Shown here in pieces: positions 49,594-58,472 of a stretch of 64,000 nt of DNA. The position numbers and the translations under genes were made by a program. The DNA lies in NCBI RefSeq assembly GCF_902506375.1, contig NZ_LR733284.1, positions 349,508 through 413,507 on the forward strand. The letters run 5' to 3'. Numbering within the stretch: position 1 is the first letter of the stretch; every line of letters starts with the position of its first letter. This stretch comes from Microbacterium sp. 8M (lineage in GTDB: Bacteria; Actinomycetota; Actinomycetes; Actinomycetales; Microbacteriaceae). The notes under the pieces are model-generated. The model had not been told where the DNA came from. It did no database searches and saw nothing but the letters and a program-made list of their open reading frames with translations.

Positions 49594-50355
49594 ATGCAGA
49601 TCCAGGGATCCGGAGCACTCGTCACGGGCGGTGCCTCGGGACTCGGCCTCGCCACCGCGCGCCGCTTGGCGGCCGCCGGGGCGACCGTCACGATCGTCGA
49701 TCTGGCGAGCTCGCAGGGCGCCGAGGTCGCGGCCGAGCTCGGCGGTGTGTTCGCGCCGGCCGATGTCACGAGCGTCGAGGAGGTGGCCGCGGCCGTCGCC
49801 GCCGCGCAGGATGCGGCACCGCTGCGCATCGTCGTCAACTGCGCGGGCATCGCCCCGCCCGCCAAGGTGCTGGACCGCGACGGCAACCCCGCCGATGTGG
49901 CGGCGTTCGAGCGGATCATCCGGATCAACCTCATCGGCACGTTCACCGTCATCGCCCAGGCCTCCGCCGTCATCGCGAAGAACGACCCGACCGAGAGCGG
50001 CGATCGAGGCGTCATCGTGAACACCGCGAGCGTCGCCGCATTCGACGGCCAGATCGGCCAGCCCGCGTACTCGGCCTCGAAGGGCGGCGTGCACGCGATG
50101 ACCCTGCCGATCGCCCGCGAGCTCGCCCGCCACGCGATCCGCGTGTGCACGATCGCTCCCGGCATCATGGAGACCCCGATGCTCGCCGGGCTGCCGCAGG
50201 CCGCGCAGGACTCCCTGGGCGAGCAGGTGCCCTACCCGGCGCGCCTCGGCCGCCCCGACGAGTACGCGTCGCTGGTGCAGCAGATCGTCGAGAACGGCTA
50301 CCTCAACGGCGAGACGATCCGCCTCGACGGCGCGATCCGGATGGCGCCGAAGTAA
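49594..50355 (+). CDS. SDR, 3-hydroxyacyl-CoA dehydrogenase type II-like
   Basis: A 253-residue short-chain dehydrogenase resembling HSD17B10-type enzymes. NAD motif ALVTGGASGLGLATARRLAA, NCAGIAPPAKVL, the catalytic YSASKGGVHAMTLPIARELA and the specific IAPGIMETPMLAGLP are present. Roles in branched-chain amino acid or fatty-acid oxidation are typical for the group. GAAGGAGAACAGAC precedes the ATG at 49594. A second SDR follows after a family A repeat. Confidence 0.88.
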   Translation: MQIQGSGALVTGGASGLGLATARRLAAAGATVTIVDLASSQGAEVAAELGGVFAPADVTSVEEVAAAVAAAQDAAPLRIVVNCAGIAPPAKVLDRDGNPADVAAFERIIRINLIGTFTVIAQASAVIAKNDPTESGDRGVIVNTASVAAFDGQIGQPAYSASKGGVHAMTLPIARELARHAIRVCTIAPGIMETPMLAGLPQAAQDSLGEQVPYPARLGRPDEYASLVQQIVENGYLNGETIRLDGAIRMAPK

Positions 50356-50368
50356 GCCGCTCCTCTCG

Positions 50369-50426
50369 TTCAGGTCGCAGAATCTGCTGTTCCCGCCGCG
50401 GGTTGGAGCAGAAAGTGCGACCTCAA
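50369..50426. repeat. Palindromic intergenic element, family A copy 3
   Basis: A 58-bp element that aligns without gaps to the reverse complement of 3427-3484. It is the only family A copy lying between two genes of the same orientation. Confidence 0.78.
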
Positions 50427-50480
50427 CGGAGGTGGGGGAGCCGCCGGCGCAGAGACGAACACCACGAATCCGAGGAAGAC

Positions 50481-51323
50481 ATGACCGAGAACAAGCCCCT
50501 CGCGGGCAAGACCATGCTGATGTCGGGCGGCAGCCGCGGCATCGGCCTCGCGATCGCCCTGCGCGCCGCTGCAGACGGCGCCAACATCGCGCTGCTCGCG
50601 AAGACGGACACCCCGCACCCCAAGCTCGAGGGCACCGTGCACTCCGCGGCGGAGCAGATCCGCGCCGCCGGCGGCAAGGCGCTCCCGATCGTGGGCGACG
50701 TGCGCGACGACGAGAGCGTGATCGACGCGGTCCTGAAGACCCAGGGCGAGTTCGGCGGCATCGACATCGTCGTCAACAACGCCAGCGTGATCGACCTGTC
50801 CGGATCCCTCGACCTCGCCGCGAAGAAGTACGACCTCATGCAGGACGTCAATGTCCGCGGTACGTTCATGCTCTCGCGCGCGGCGGTGCCCGTGCTCAAG
50901 GAGGCGCCGAACCCGCACATCCTCTCGCTGTCGCCGCCGCTGAACATCACGCCCCGCTGGCTCGGCGCGCACACCGGCTACACGCTCGCGAAGTACGGCA
51001 TGACGATGGCGACGCTCGGGCTCGCGGCGGAGTTCGCGACCGACGGCATCGCCGCGAACACCCTGTGGCCGCGCACCACGATCGCCACGGCCGCGGTGCA
51101 GTTCGCGCTCGGTGGCGACCGCATGATGAAGGTCAGCCGCACGCCGGAGATCTACGCCGACGCCGCCTACGCCGTGCTCACCAAACCGGCGCGCGAGTAC
51201 ACCGGGCAGACGCTCATCGTGGAGGACGTGCTCGAGGCCGACGGCGTCACCGACTTCTCCGGATACGCGGCCGTGCCCGGCACCCCGGACGACCAGTTGT
51301 TCCCGGACATCTTCCTGGACTGA
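50481..51323 (+). CDS. SDR family oxidoreductase (HSDL2-like)
   Basis: A 280-residue dehydrogenase with motif MLMSGGSRGIGLAIALRAAA, the substrate-site phrase LLAKTDTPHPKLEGTVHSAA, NNASVIDLSG, and catalytic YTLAKYGMTMATLGLAAEFA. This phrase set is typical of the SDR_c9/HSDL2-like group. CGAGGAAGACATG supplies the ribosome site. Its position after the other SDR suggests a lipid or acyl substrate. No regulator is adjacent. Confidence 0.88.
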   Translation: MTENKPLAGKTMLMSGGSRGIGLAIALRAAADGANIALLAKTDTPHPKLEGTVHSAAEQIRAAGGKALPIVGDVRDDESVIDAVLKTQGEFGGIDIVVNNASVIDLSGSLDLAAKKYDLMQDVNVRGTFMLSRAAVPVLKEAPNPHILSLSPPLNITPRWLGAHTGYTLAKYGMTMATLGLAAEFATDGIAANTLWPRTTIATAAVQFALGGDRMMKVSRTPEIYADAAYAVLTKPAREYTGQTLIVEDVLEADGVTDFSGYAAVPGTPDDQLFPDIFLD

Positions 51324-51375
51324 GGAACCGGTCCAGGCTCAGCGTCCGACCGCTCGCTCAGGAACCGGGCCGTCC

Positions 51376-52143
51376 TCAAGCCTTGTCGATCTCGGCGACG
51401 ATCGCGCGGTAGCCGCGGGCTGCGGCGAGGTCGCGCGGCAGCACGCCGTCGCCGTCGCGGATCGTGATGTCGGCGCCGCCCGCGATGAGCGTGCGCACGA
51501 TGTCGACGTAGGTCCGCGAGCCGTCGCCGAGCACGATCGCCTCGTGCAGGGCGGTCCAGTGCAGGTTGTTGATGTGGTTCGGATCCACGCCCGCGGCGAG
51601 CAGGATCTGCACGGTGCTGAGGTGCCCGCGCTCGGAGGCGGGGATGAGTGCGGTGCCGCCGTAGCGGTTCGTGCTGCGCAGGTCTGCGCCGTGCGCGAGC
51701 GTCGCCCGCAGGATCTCATCGTGCCCGCGCGCTCCCGCGTACAGGTAGGCCGAGTCGACGATGTCGTCCTTGGCGTTCACGTCGGCGCCGGCGTCGATGA
51801 GCGCGAGCGCGGCCTCGACCCGGTTGCCCTTGGTGGCGGCGATGAGCGGCGTCATCCCGCCCGCGCCGCGCGCCTCGAGGTCGGCGCCTTCGGCGATGGC
51901 GGCGCGGACGGCGGCGGCGTCGCCGTCCGACGCGGCGGCGAACAGGCGGGAGTTCAGGGCGGTCATCTCGGCCTCGGTTCTCGGTGCGGTGGAGGAGGGG
52001 TTCGCGATCGCGGGCGACGTGCCGGTGACGGTCGGAGTGGCCGCGGGTGCCGTGGAGCTGCACCCGGCGAGCAGCAGCGCCGCGGTGAGCGCCGCCGCCG
52101 CTACGCCGATGGCGCGCGTCCGGGTCAGCGGGAGGAACGTCAT
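51376..52143 (-). CDS. Ankyrin-repeat lipoprotein
   Basis: A 255-residue exported lipoprotein: signal peptide with lipobox LLLAGC (lipidation at about Cys28), a Thr/Ser/Pro linker, then five or six ankyrin repeats from residue 62 (for example GMTPLIAATKGNRVEAALAL, ALHEAIVLGDGSRTYVDIV). Such repeats bind protein partners; here the binding surface would face outside the membrane. It is divergent from a FAD oxidoreductase, and the palindrome TGGTATACCA lies between them. Its 3' end faces the HSDL2-like gene. Confidence 0.9.
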   Translation of the reverse strand: MTFLPLTRTRAIGVAAAALTAALLLAGCSSTAPAATPTVTGTSPAIANPSSTAPRTEAEMTALNSRLFAAASDGDAAAVRAAIAEGADLEARGAGGMTPLIAATKGNRVEAALALIDAGADVNAKDDIVDSAYLYAGARGHDEILRATLAHGADLRSTNRYGGTALIPASERGHLSTVQILLAAGVDPNHINNLHWTALHEAIVLGDGSRTYVDIVRTLIAGGADITIRDGDGVLPRDLAAARGYRAIVAEIDKA

Positions 52144-52149
52144 GCAGAA

Positions 52150-52159
52150 TGGTATACCA
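52150..52159. promoter_or_regulatory. Candidate GntR-type operator
   Basis: TGGTATACCA is a perfect palindrome seven bases upstream of the ankyrin lipoprotein start. GntR-family (FadR subgroup) repressors use sites of the form TNGTATACNA. No GntR gene is adjacent. Confidence 0.5.
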
Positions 52160-52250
52160 CTTGGGATCCGGGAACCCGCTGAGCGGTCGGATCCGTAGAA
52201 TCGAGCGGATCCGGCGAGGACGCCGAACGCGACCCGACGAAGGAACCCGC

Positions 52251-53621
52251 ATGCGCAACGGCGACGTCTCGCACTGGTGGCATCAGCTCGGCGCTCCGGA
52301 GCCGCGCCCGGAGCTGCCCGGAGACCTCACGGTCGATGTGGCGATCGTCGGCGCCGGCTACACCGGACTGTGGTCGGCGTACTACCTGAAGCAGGCGCAA
52401 CCCGCGCTGCGGATCGCGATCGTCGAGCAGCGGCACGCCGGCTACGGCGCATCCGGCCGCAACGGCGGCTGGCTCACGAACTCGGTCACCGGTGGGCGGG
52501 AGCAGTACGAGCCCACGCACGGACGCGACGCGGCTGAACGGTTCCAGCGTGCGCTCAACGACACCGTCGACGAGGTGATCCGCGTCGCCGCGACGGAGGG
52601 CATCGACGCCGACATCGCCAAGGGCGGGGAGTTCACCGTCGCCCGGACGCCGGCCCAGGAGGCGCGGCTGCGGGCGTTCGCCGCGGCCGAGCAGTCCTGG
52701 CGATACACCGACGTCGCCCTGCTCGAGGCGGCGGAGGCCACGGCGAAGATCGACGTGCGCGGCACCAGGGCCGCGGTGTGGCATCCGCACGCCGCCCGGA
52801 TCCAGCCCGCGAAGCTCGTCGCAGGGCTCGCCCACGTCGTGGAGCGGCTCGGCGTGGAGATCTACGAGCGCACCACCGTGCACGAGATCGCGCCGCACCG
52901 GCTGCACACGGATCACGGCACCGTCACCGCCGAGCACATCGTGCGCGCCACGGAGGGTTTCACCGCGAACCTTGCGGGGCTGCACCGGTTGTGGCTGCCG
53001 ATGAACTCGTCGCTCATCGCGACCGAGCCGCTGCCGGCCGCCGTGTGGGACGAGCTGCACTGGAGCGCGGCCGAGGTGCTCGGCGACTTCGCGCACGTGT
53101 ACATGTACGCCCAGCGCACCGCCGACGACCGGATCGCGATCGGCGGCCGCGGCAAGCCCTACCGCTACGGCTCCCGCACCGACACCGACGGACAGACGCC
53201 GGCGTCCACCGTGCGCACGCTGCAGGGCATCCTGCATCGATTCTTCCCCGCGACCGCGGGCGCCGAGATCGCGCACACGTGGTCGGGCGTGCTCGGCGTC
53301 CCCCGCGACTGGGCGGCCACCGTCGGGCTGGACCGGCGCACAGGCATCGCCTGGGGCGGCGGATACGTGGGCACCGGCGTGACGGCGACGAACCTCGCCG
53401 GCCGCACGATCACCGACCTCATCCTGGAGCGCGACACAGAGCTCGTGAGCCTGCCGTGGGTGAACCACCGGGTGCGTCGGTGGGAGCCCGAACCGCTGCG
53501 CTGGATCGCGACGACGGGCCTGTATGCCGCGTACGGCATGGCGGATCGGGCCGAGGCGGCCGGCAGGGCGACGACCTCGCCGATCGCGCGCGTCGCCGAC
53601 GTCATCACCGGGCGGCACTGA
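52251..53621 (+). CDS. FAD-dependent amine oxidase-like protein (DAO family)
   Basis: A 456-residue flavoprotein. The N-terminal Rossmann motif is VDVAIVGAGYTGLWSAYYLK (residues 24-43), followed by the flavin-contact segment GYGASGRNGGW typical of gamma-glutamylputrescine oxidases. A late GVPRDWAATVGLD and TGIAWGGGYVGTGVTATNLA complete the DAO fold. A likely reaction is oxidation of a polyamine or an amino-acid-derived amine. AAGGAACCCGC precedes the ATG. The divergent neighbour is the ankyrin lipoprotein. Confidence 0.89.
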   Translation: MRNGDVSHWWHQLGAPEPRPELPGDLTVDVAIVGAGYTGLWSAYYLKQAQPALRIAIVEQRHAGYGASGRNGGWLTNSVTGGREQYEPTHGRDAAERFQRALNDTVDEVIRVAATEGIDADIAKGGEFTVARTPAQEARLRAFAAAEQSWRYTDVALLEAAEATAKIDVRGTRAAVWHPHAARIQPAKLVAGLAHVVERLGVEIYERTTVHEIAPHRLHTDHGTVTAEHIVRATEGFTANLAGLHRLWLPMNSSLIATEPLPAAVWDELHWSAAEVLGDFAHVYMYAQRTADDRIAIGGRGKPYRYGSRTDTDGQTPASTVRTLQGILHRFFPATAGAEIAHTWSGVLGVPRDWAATVGLDRRTGIAWGGGYVGTGVTATNLAGRTITDLILERDTELVSLPWVNHRVRRWEPEPLRWIATTGLYAAYGMADRAEAAGRATTSPIARVADVITGRH

Positions 53622-53676
53622 ACCGCGGCTCTCCGCACGCGAGCGGATGTGCACGGGACCGGATGACGCGCCGGTG

Positions 53677-53695
53677 CCCGTCCGTCGCGGACGGG
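53677..53695 (+). terminator. Hairpin between the convergent oxidase and L7/L12-like genes
   Basis: CCCGTCCG and CGGACGGG form a perfect 8-bp stem around TCG, with no U-tract. It could terminate both genes. Confidence 0.65.
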
Positions 53696-53736
53696 GGCTG
53701 GATCCCCTCCGGTCGCGAAACGAAATGGATCCCGCG

Positions 53737-54306
53737 TCAGCGCCAGGATTCGATGGCGTCCTTCGCATCCTTGAGGCTGAGGCCGGTCGCCTGGCGCAGC
53801 GCCTTGATCGCGAGGATCTTCTGTTCCGCGGCCACCAGCCGGTCGATCTCCGCGCGCTCGGCGGGGGAGAGGTGCGTGAGCGCATCCGCGGCGGGCATCC
53901 CCTGGGCGTACGTGGGTGCGCCCGCGGGCCGGGACGTGGAGCCGACGAGCGACACCGGCACGGCCTCTGACGTGCCGGATGCCGACGGCACCCACGCGTC
54001 GATCTGGTCCTTGGCCTCGCGCAGAGAGAGGCCGGAGTGCTCGCGCAGCACCTTGATCGCGGAGATCTTCTGCTCGTGCGCGACCAGCGCATCGATCTCG
54101 GCGATGACGGCCGGGCTCAGCGGATCCGACGGGGTCGGGGCCGGGCTCCGCGGCGGCTGGACCCTTGCGGATGCCCGTGACGGCGGCGCGAAGGCGGTGT
54201 CGAGCGGCTCCGGCGCCTTCGGGCGGACCGCGCGCAGGGTCGCGACGATCACGACGCCCAGGACGACGATCACCGCGACCAGGAGGATCCAGATCCACAG
54301 CTCCAT
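53737..54306 (-). CDS. Membrane-anchored protein with two L7/L12-like helical motifs
   Basis: A 189-residue protein. One N-terminal transmembrane helix (residues 2-25) and a Pro-rich linker precede two copies of a motif: [20 protein letters not shown] with EAKDQIDAW, and [20 protein letters not shown] with DAKDAIESW. These match the C-terminal domain of ribosomal protein L7/L12, which contacts translation factors; related segments occur in short actinobacterial membrane proteins. The second copy ends exactly at the C-terminus. The ATG at 54306 starts at the membrane helix. A role in ribosome tethering is speculation. Confidence 0.82.
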   Translation of the reverse strand: MELWIWILLVAVIVVLGVVIVATLRAVRPKAPEPLDTAFAPPSRASARVQPPRSPAPTPSDPLSPAVIAEIDALVAHEQKISAIKVLREHSGLSLREAKDQIDAWVPSASGTSEAVPVSLVGSTSRPAGAPTYAQGMPAADALTHLSPAERAEIDRLVAAEQKILAIKALRQATGLSLKDAKDAIESWR

Positions 54307-54395
54307 GCCGCCAGCGTACGGGGTCGTCGCGCCCGGGTCCGCCGCAGGCAAGGCGCCCAGGACCTTCGCAACCGCGAGGCCCTACCCTGGAAGAC

Positions 54396-55646
54396 ATGTC
54401 CGACACTCCTGCGTCCGTGCGCTCCGGCGCCCCCTCGAAGCGCGCCCAGGTGCGCCCCGCCACCGAAGGATGGACGCAGAAGAAGGACGCCGAGGGGCGC
54501 CCGCTGCTGCAGTTCGCCAGCCCGCGCCGCGGCAAGCCCCCGGTGCACCTCGCCGACCTCACGCCTGCCGAGCGCATCGAGAAGGTGAAGGAGCTCGGTC
54601 TGCCCGGCTTCCGCGCCAAGCAGCTCGCCACGCACTACTTCACGCACTACACCTCGGATCCGGCGCACATGACCGATCTGCCGGCCGGCCAGCGCGACGA
54701 GCTCGTCGCCGGCATGCTGCCGCCGCTGCTCACCGAGGTGCGGCGACTGGAGACCGACCGCGGCGACACCATCAAGTTCCTCTGGCGCCTGCACGACGGC
54801 GCGCTCGTCGAATCGGTGCTCATGCGCTACCCCGGCCGCATCACGCTGTGCGTGTCGAGCCAGGCCGGCTGCGGCATGAACTGCCCCTTCTGCGCGACCG
54901 GGCAGGCGGGTCTCACCCGCAACATGTCGACCGCCGAGATCGTCGAGCAGATCGTGCGCGCCAACCGCCTCATCGCCGAGGGTGGACTCGGCGGCAAGAA
55001 GGCCGGCGACCACTCCATGGAGCGTGTGAGCAACATCGTGTTCATGGGCATGGGCGAGCCGCTCGCGAACTACAAGCGGGTCATGGACGCGGTGCGCGTC
55101 ATGATCGCCCCGCAGCCCGAGGGGCTCGGGATGAGCGCCCGCGGCATCACCGTGTCGACGGTGGGCCTGGTGCCGGCGATCAACAAGCTCGCGGATGAGG
55201 ACATCCCCGTCACGTTCGCGCTGTCGCTGCACGCGCCGGACGACCAGCTCCGCGACGAGCTCATCCCGGTGAACTCGCGGTGGAAGGTCGACGAGGCGCT
55301 CGACGCGGCCCGCGGCTACTTCGAGAAGACCGGACGCCGCGTCTCGATCGAGTACGCGCTCATCAAGGACATGAACGACCACGCCTGGCGCGCCGACCTG
55401 CTCGCGGAGAAGCTCAACGCCCGCGGGCGCGGCTGGGTGCACGTGAATCCGATCCCGCTGAACCCGACGCCCGGATCCATCTGGACCGCGTCGGAGAAGC
55501 ACGTGCAGGACGAGTTCGTCCGGCGCCTGAACGACGCCGGGATCCCGACCACCCTGCGCGACACCCGCGGCAAGGAGATCGACGGCGCGTGCGGCCAGCT
55601 GGTCGCCACGACCGAGGACGAGGCCGCCGCGGCCGCGATGGCCTGA
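54396..55646 (+). CDS. rlmN: 23S rRNA/tRNA (adenine-C2) methyltransferase
   Basis: A radical-SAM enzyme that methylates A2503 of 23S rRNA and A37 of some tRNAs. The 416-residue protein has the CX3CX2C iron-sulfur motif CGMNCPFC (Cys159, Cys163 and Cys166), the GMGEPLANY loop, and the substrate-methylating cysteine in IDGACGQL. An N-terminal extension of about 30 residues precedes the conserved part. GGAAGAC precedes the ATG at 54396. It is convergent with sixA across a repeat array. Confidence 0.96.
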   Translation: MSDTPASVRSGAPSKRAQVRPATEGWTQKKDAEGRPLLQFASPRRGKPPVHLADLTPAERIEKVKELGLPGFRAKQLATHYFTHYTSDPAHMTDLPAGQRDELVAGMLPPLLTEVRRLETDRGDTIKFLWRLHDGALVESVLMRYPGRITLCVSSQAGCGMNCPFCATGQAGLTRNMSTAEIVEQIVRANRLIAEGGLGGKKAGDHSMERVSNIVFMGMGEPLANYKRVMDAVRVMIAPQPEGLGMSARGITVSTVGLVPAINKLADEDIPVTFALSLHAPDDQLRDELIPVNSRWKVDEALDAARGYFEKTGRRVSIEYALIKDMNDHAWRADLLAEKLNARGRGWVHVNPIPLNPTPGSIWTASEKHVQDEFVRRLNDAGIPTTLRDTRGKEIDGACGQLVATTEDEAAAAAMA

Positions 55647-55744
55647 GCCGCGCCTCCCGGTCCCTGAGCCGGGCCCACGCGCCGCGGAGGCTCCGGGCAG
55701 CGCGGAGCGCTGGCTGGAGAGCGGCGTGGGGAGCGAGGGGGCCC

Positions 55745-55985
55745 GCGCCTCCGGGTCCCTGAGCCTGTCGAAGGGACCGCGCGTGCGTCGGGGCGCTTCG
55801 ACGAGCTCAGCGTCCGGTCCGTTGATTCGACGAGCTCAGCGACCGGTTGGGTCCCGCGCCTCCCTGTCCCTGAGCCTGTCGAAGGGACCGCGCGTGCGTC
55901 GGGGCGCTTCGACGAGCTCAGCGACCGGTCCGTCAGATCCGACGAGCTCAGCGGTCGGTGGATCCGTCGAGCTCAGTGACCGGTT
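55745..55985. repeat. 111-bp tandem repeat of GTCCCTGAGCC/CTTCGACGAGCTCAG palindromes
   Basis: The 340-bp gap 55647-55986 has no gene. Units starting at 55745 and 55856 are 111 bp apart and nearly identical, each with TCCCTGAGCCTGTCGAAGGG followed by GCGCTTCGACGAGCTCAGCG; three further half-units (GAGCTCAG) follow. Sequences of this type are widespread in bacterial gaps and may form cruciform structures between the convergent rlmN and sixA genes. Confidence 0.88.
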
Positions 55986-55986
55986 C

Positions 55987-56463
55987 TCAGTCGTGCGGGG
56001 TGCGCAGGAGGCGCAGCCGCCCGGATCCCTCGATCAGCTCCGTCCAGGAGTCCACGTCGACCGCGCATTCGGCGACCGCGCAGGTCGGGAACTCGACGTA
56101 CGAGCCGGTGAGCTCGGCGACCGCGTCGGTCATGCCGGGGTTGTGACCCACGAGCATGGCGATCCCGATCTCGTCGGGCAGGCCGCTCGCGACCTGCAGG
56201 ATCGTCGAGGCCGTCGCCCCGTAGAGCTCCGGCTCCTGGATCACCGAGAGCCCGAACGCCACGGCGTACGCCTCCGCCGTGCGGCGCGCTCGGACGGCGG
56301 TGCTCGACACGACCCGCTGCAGCGCGACCCCCTCGTCGCGCAGGCGCAGGGCCATCGCGGGGGCGTCGCGGAGTCCGCGCGCGTTCAGCGGCCGTTCGTG
56401 GTCGCGCAGGCCCACGACGTCCCAATCGGACTTGGCGTGCCGGCCCAGGAGCAGCGTCTTCAT
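55987..56463 (-). CDS. sixA: SixA-type histidine phosphatase
   Basis: A 158-residue phosphatase of the histidine-phosphatase superfamily. The catalytic RHG-like motif reads LLLGRHAKSDWD, with Arg8 and His9, and the second catalytic histidine is in VGHNPGM. SixA proteins dephosphorylate phosphohistidine on signalling or PTS proteins. The ATG at 56463 starts right at the fold (MKTLLLGRHAKS). It lies 53 bp downstream of the LysR gene on the same strand. Confidence 0.9.
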   Translation of the reverse strand: MKTLLLGRHAKSDWDVVGLRDHERPLNARGLRDAPAMALRLRDEGVALQRVVSSTAVRARRTAEAYAVAFGLSVIQEPELYGATASTILQVASGLPDEIGIAMLVGHNPGMTDAVAELTGSYVEFPTCAVAECAVDVDSWTELIEGSGRLRLLRTPHD

Positions 56464-56515
56464 GATCACCAGAGTGCCACCGGGACGGCGCTCGCGCACG
56501 CGCTCCCGCGCACGG

Positions 56516-57430
56516 TCACGACCGCTGCCCGAGCAGCCGCGGGCGCACCTCGCCCAGCCGTGCCTGCAGCGCCTCCAGGAACGCCGCGATCGCCGGCTGG
56601 TTCAGGGCCTCGGGCCGCGCGATGAGCCAGTACGGCAGCCGCTCGTCGATGCGGTCGGGGAGCACACGCACGAGGTCGTCGTGCTGGTCGGCGAGGAAGG
56701 CAGGCAGCAGACCGTATCCGGCGCCGCCCCGGGTCGCGTCGACGTGCACGTACACGTTGGTGCTCGCGACCGAGTCGACCATCCCCGGCACCGCCCGGCG
56801 GGCGTCGTCGAGGGAGTCGACGTGCAGCATCGATTCGATGAAGTAGACGAGCGGCTGCCCGGCCAGCTCCTCGGGATCCTGCGGGGCGGGATTCCGCTCC
56901 AGCCAGTCGCGGCTCGCGTACAGGCCCAGGGCGTAGTCGGCCAGGTGGATGGCCCTGGCGCGACGCACCTGCGGCCGCCCCACCACGACCTCAAGGTCGG
57001 CGCCCGTGCGCTGCTGCGACGCCTGCCGGGTGGAGGTGATGATCTCCAGCGACACGTCGGGGTGGACGCGGCGCAGCGCCGCCATTGCGGGGGCCGCGAC
57101 GAACCCGCTGAAGCCGTCGGTCGCCGACAGCCGGATGAGGCCGCCGATGCGTCCTCCGTCACGGTCGTCCAGGCGGCCGAGTGCGCGCTCCACGCCCTCG
57201 GCGGCCGCGAGGGCGCGCGACCCGAGCGGGGTGAGCTCCCAGCCCGCGCCCTCGCGGGAGAGCACGCGCCCGCCGAGCTGCGTCTCGAGGGCCGCGATGC
57301 GCCGGGCCACCGTCGTGTGGTTGAGCCCGAGCTGCTGACCGGCGGTGGTGAACCGGCCGCTGCGCGCCACGGCGAGGAGCACGAGCAGGTCGTCGGCGCT
57401 CAGCGGCGGTGCGGGGAAGTGCGCGTCCAT
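56516..57430 (-). CDS. LysR-family regulator
   Basis: A 304-residue regulator. The winged helix-turn-helix (residues 10-70) includes LLVLLAVARSGRFTTAGQQL and GLNHTTVARRIAALE. The effector domain begins near GGLIRLSATDGFSGFVAAPA. It is divergent from a bdh-type SDR, and CTGTGCA-N4-TGCATAG overlies the gap directly before its start, a classic autoregulation and activation layout for LysR proteins. The ATG at 57430 gives MDAHFPAPPLSADD. Confidence 0.92.
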   Translation of the reverse strand: MDAHFPAPPLSADDLLVLLAVARSGRFTTAGQQLGLNHTTVARRIAALETQLGGRVLSREGAGWELTPLGSRALAAAEGVERALGRLDDRDGGRIGGLIRLSATDGFSGFVAAPAMAALRRVHPDVSLEIITSTRQASQQRTGADLEVVVGRPQVRRARAIHLADYALGLYASRDWLERNPAPQDPEELAGQPLVYFIESMLHVDSLDDARRAVPGMVDSVASTNVYVHVDATRGGAGYGLLPAFLADQHDDLVRVLPDRIDERLPYWLIARPEALNQPAIAAFLEALQARLGEVRPRLLGQRS

Positions 57431-57448
57431 CTGTGCAGTTTTGCATAG
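57431..57448. promoter_or_regulatory. Candidate LysR binding site
   Basis: CTGTGCA-GTTT-TGCATAG is an inverted repeat with 6 of 7 arm positions matching, adjoining the LysR start codon and 47 bp from the SDR start. Confidence 0.58.
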
Positions 57449-57494
57449 CCGGAGTCCTTTCCGGCGTGCGCTTGCGTGAAGTACCGTGCTGAGC

Positions 57495-58268
57495 ATGGCG
57501 GAACAGCGAGGCCTCGGCAACACCACGGATCTGACGGGGCGCACCGCCCTGGTCACCGGCGGCGGAAGCGGGATCGGCGCCGCGTGCGCCAGGGCCCTCG
57601 CAGGCGGCGGCGCTCACGTCGTGGTGATCGACCGTGACGCGGAGGCGGCGGAGGCCGTCGCCATCGAGATCGGCGGGGAGAGTCTCGCGCTCGACCTCGG
57701 CGACCTGGACGCCCTTGCCGCACGCAGCTTCGATGCCGACATCCTGCTGAACAACGCGGGGATCCAGACCGTCGCCCCGATCGTGGACTTCGACCCGGCG
57801 ACGTTCCGCCGCATGCTCGACATCATGGTGACCGCGCCGTTCCTGCTGACCCGCGCCGTCCTGCCGGGGATGTACCAGCGGCGCTGGGGGAGGATCGTCA
57901 ACATCAGTTCGGTGCACGGCCTGCGCGCGAGCGAGTACAAGTCCGCCTACGTGACCGCCAAGCACGCGCTGGAGGGGTTGTCCAAGGTCACCGCGCTCGA
58001 GGGCGGCCCGCGCGGCGTGACGAGCAACTGCCTCAACCCGGGCTACGTGAACACGCCGCTCGTGCAGAAGCAGATCGCGGACCAGGCGCGCACCCACGGC
58101 ATCCCCGAATCCGAGGTCATCGAGAAGGTCATGCTCGCCGAGTCGGCGATCAAGCGACTGCTCGAGCCGGAGGAGGTGGCCGATCTGGCGCTCTGGCTGT
58201 GCGGGCCCATGGCCGGATCCGTCACGGGCTCGTCGTACACGATGGACGGCGGGTGGAGCGCGCGCTGA
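57495..58268 (+). CDS. 3-hydroxybutyrate dehydrogenase-type SDR
   Basis: A 257-residue SDR. ALVTGGGSGIGAACARALAG binds NAD, followed by NNAGIQTVAPIVDFD, the catalytic YVTAKHALEGLSKVTALEGG, and NPGYVNTPLVQKQI, a phrase typical of D-beta-hydroxybutyrate dehydrogenase. It would convert 3-hydroxybutyrate to acetoacetate. The final GSSYTMDGGWSAR closes the fold. The ATG at 57495 has a weak upstream ribosome site, and control by the divergent LysR protein is likely. Confidence 0.88.
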   Translation: MAEQRGLGNTTDLTGRTALVTGGGSGIGAACARALAGGGAHVVVIDRDAEAAEAVAIEIGGESLALDLGDLDALAARSFDADILLNNAGIQTVAPIVDFDPATFRRMLDIMVTAPFLLTRAVLPGMYQRRWGRIVNISSVHGLRASEYKSAYVTAKHALEGLSKVTALEGGPRGVTSNCLNPGYVNTPLVQKQIADQARTHGIPESEVIEKVMLAESAIKRLLEPEEVADLALWLCGPMAGSVTGSSYTMDGGWSAR

Positions 58269-58402
58269 CGCTCCGTCCGCCGTCCCCGGCTCCGCCCGCC
58301 ATCGCCCTCTTCCCGGATTCGCGCGCACGGTTCTGTTCGACCGTGACCGGGTCGCCGGGAGGTCTTGTCGAAGGAATCAGTGATTGATACTGTCGTTAAC
58401 CA

Positions 58403-58415
58403 GCTCGAATCGAGC
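58403..58415. promoter_or_regulatory. Palindrome upstream of the GH31 gene
   Basis: GCTCGA-A-TCGAGC is a perfect 13-bp dyad 57 bp before the start codon, within an AT-richer stretch (TGATTGATAC, GTTAAC) that probably holds the promoter. It may be a sugar-responsive operator. Confidence 0.5.
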
Positions 58416-58472
58416 AGGTTCAATCACTCGCTGCGATGACGCCGGCGTCGTCGCCCCACCGAGAGGTCAGTG

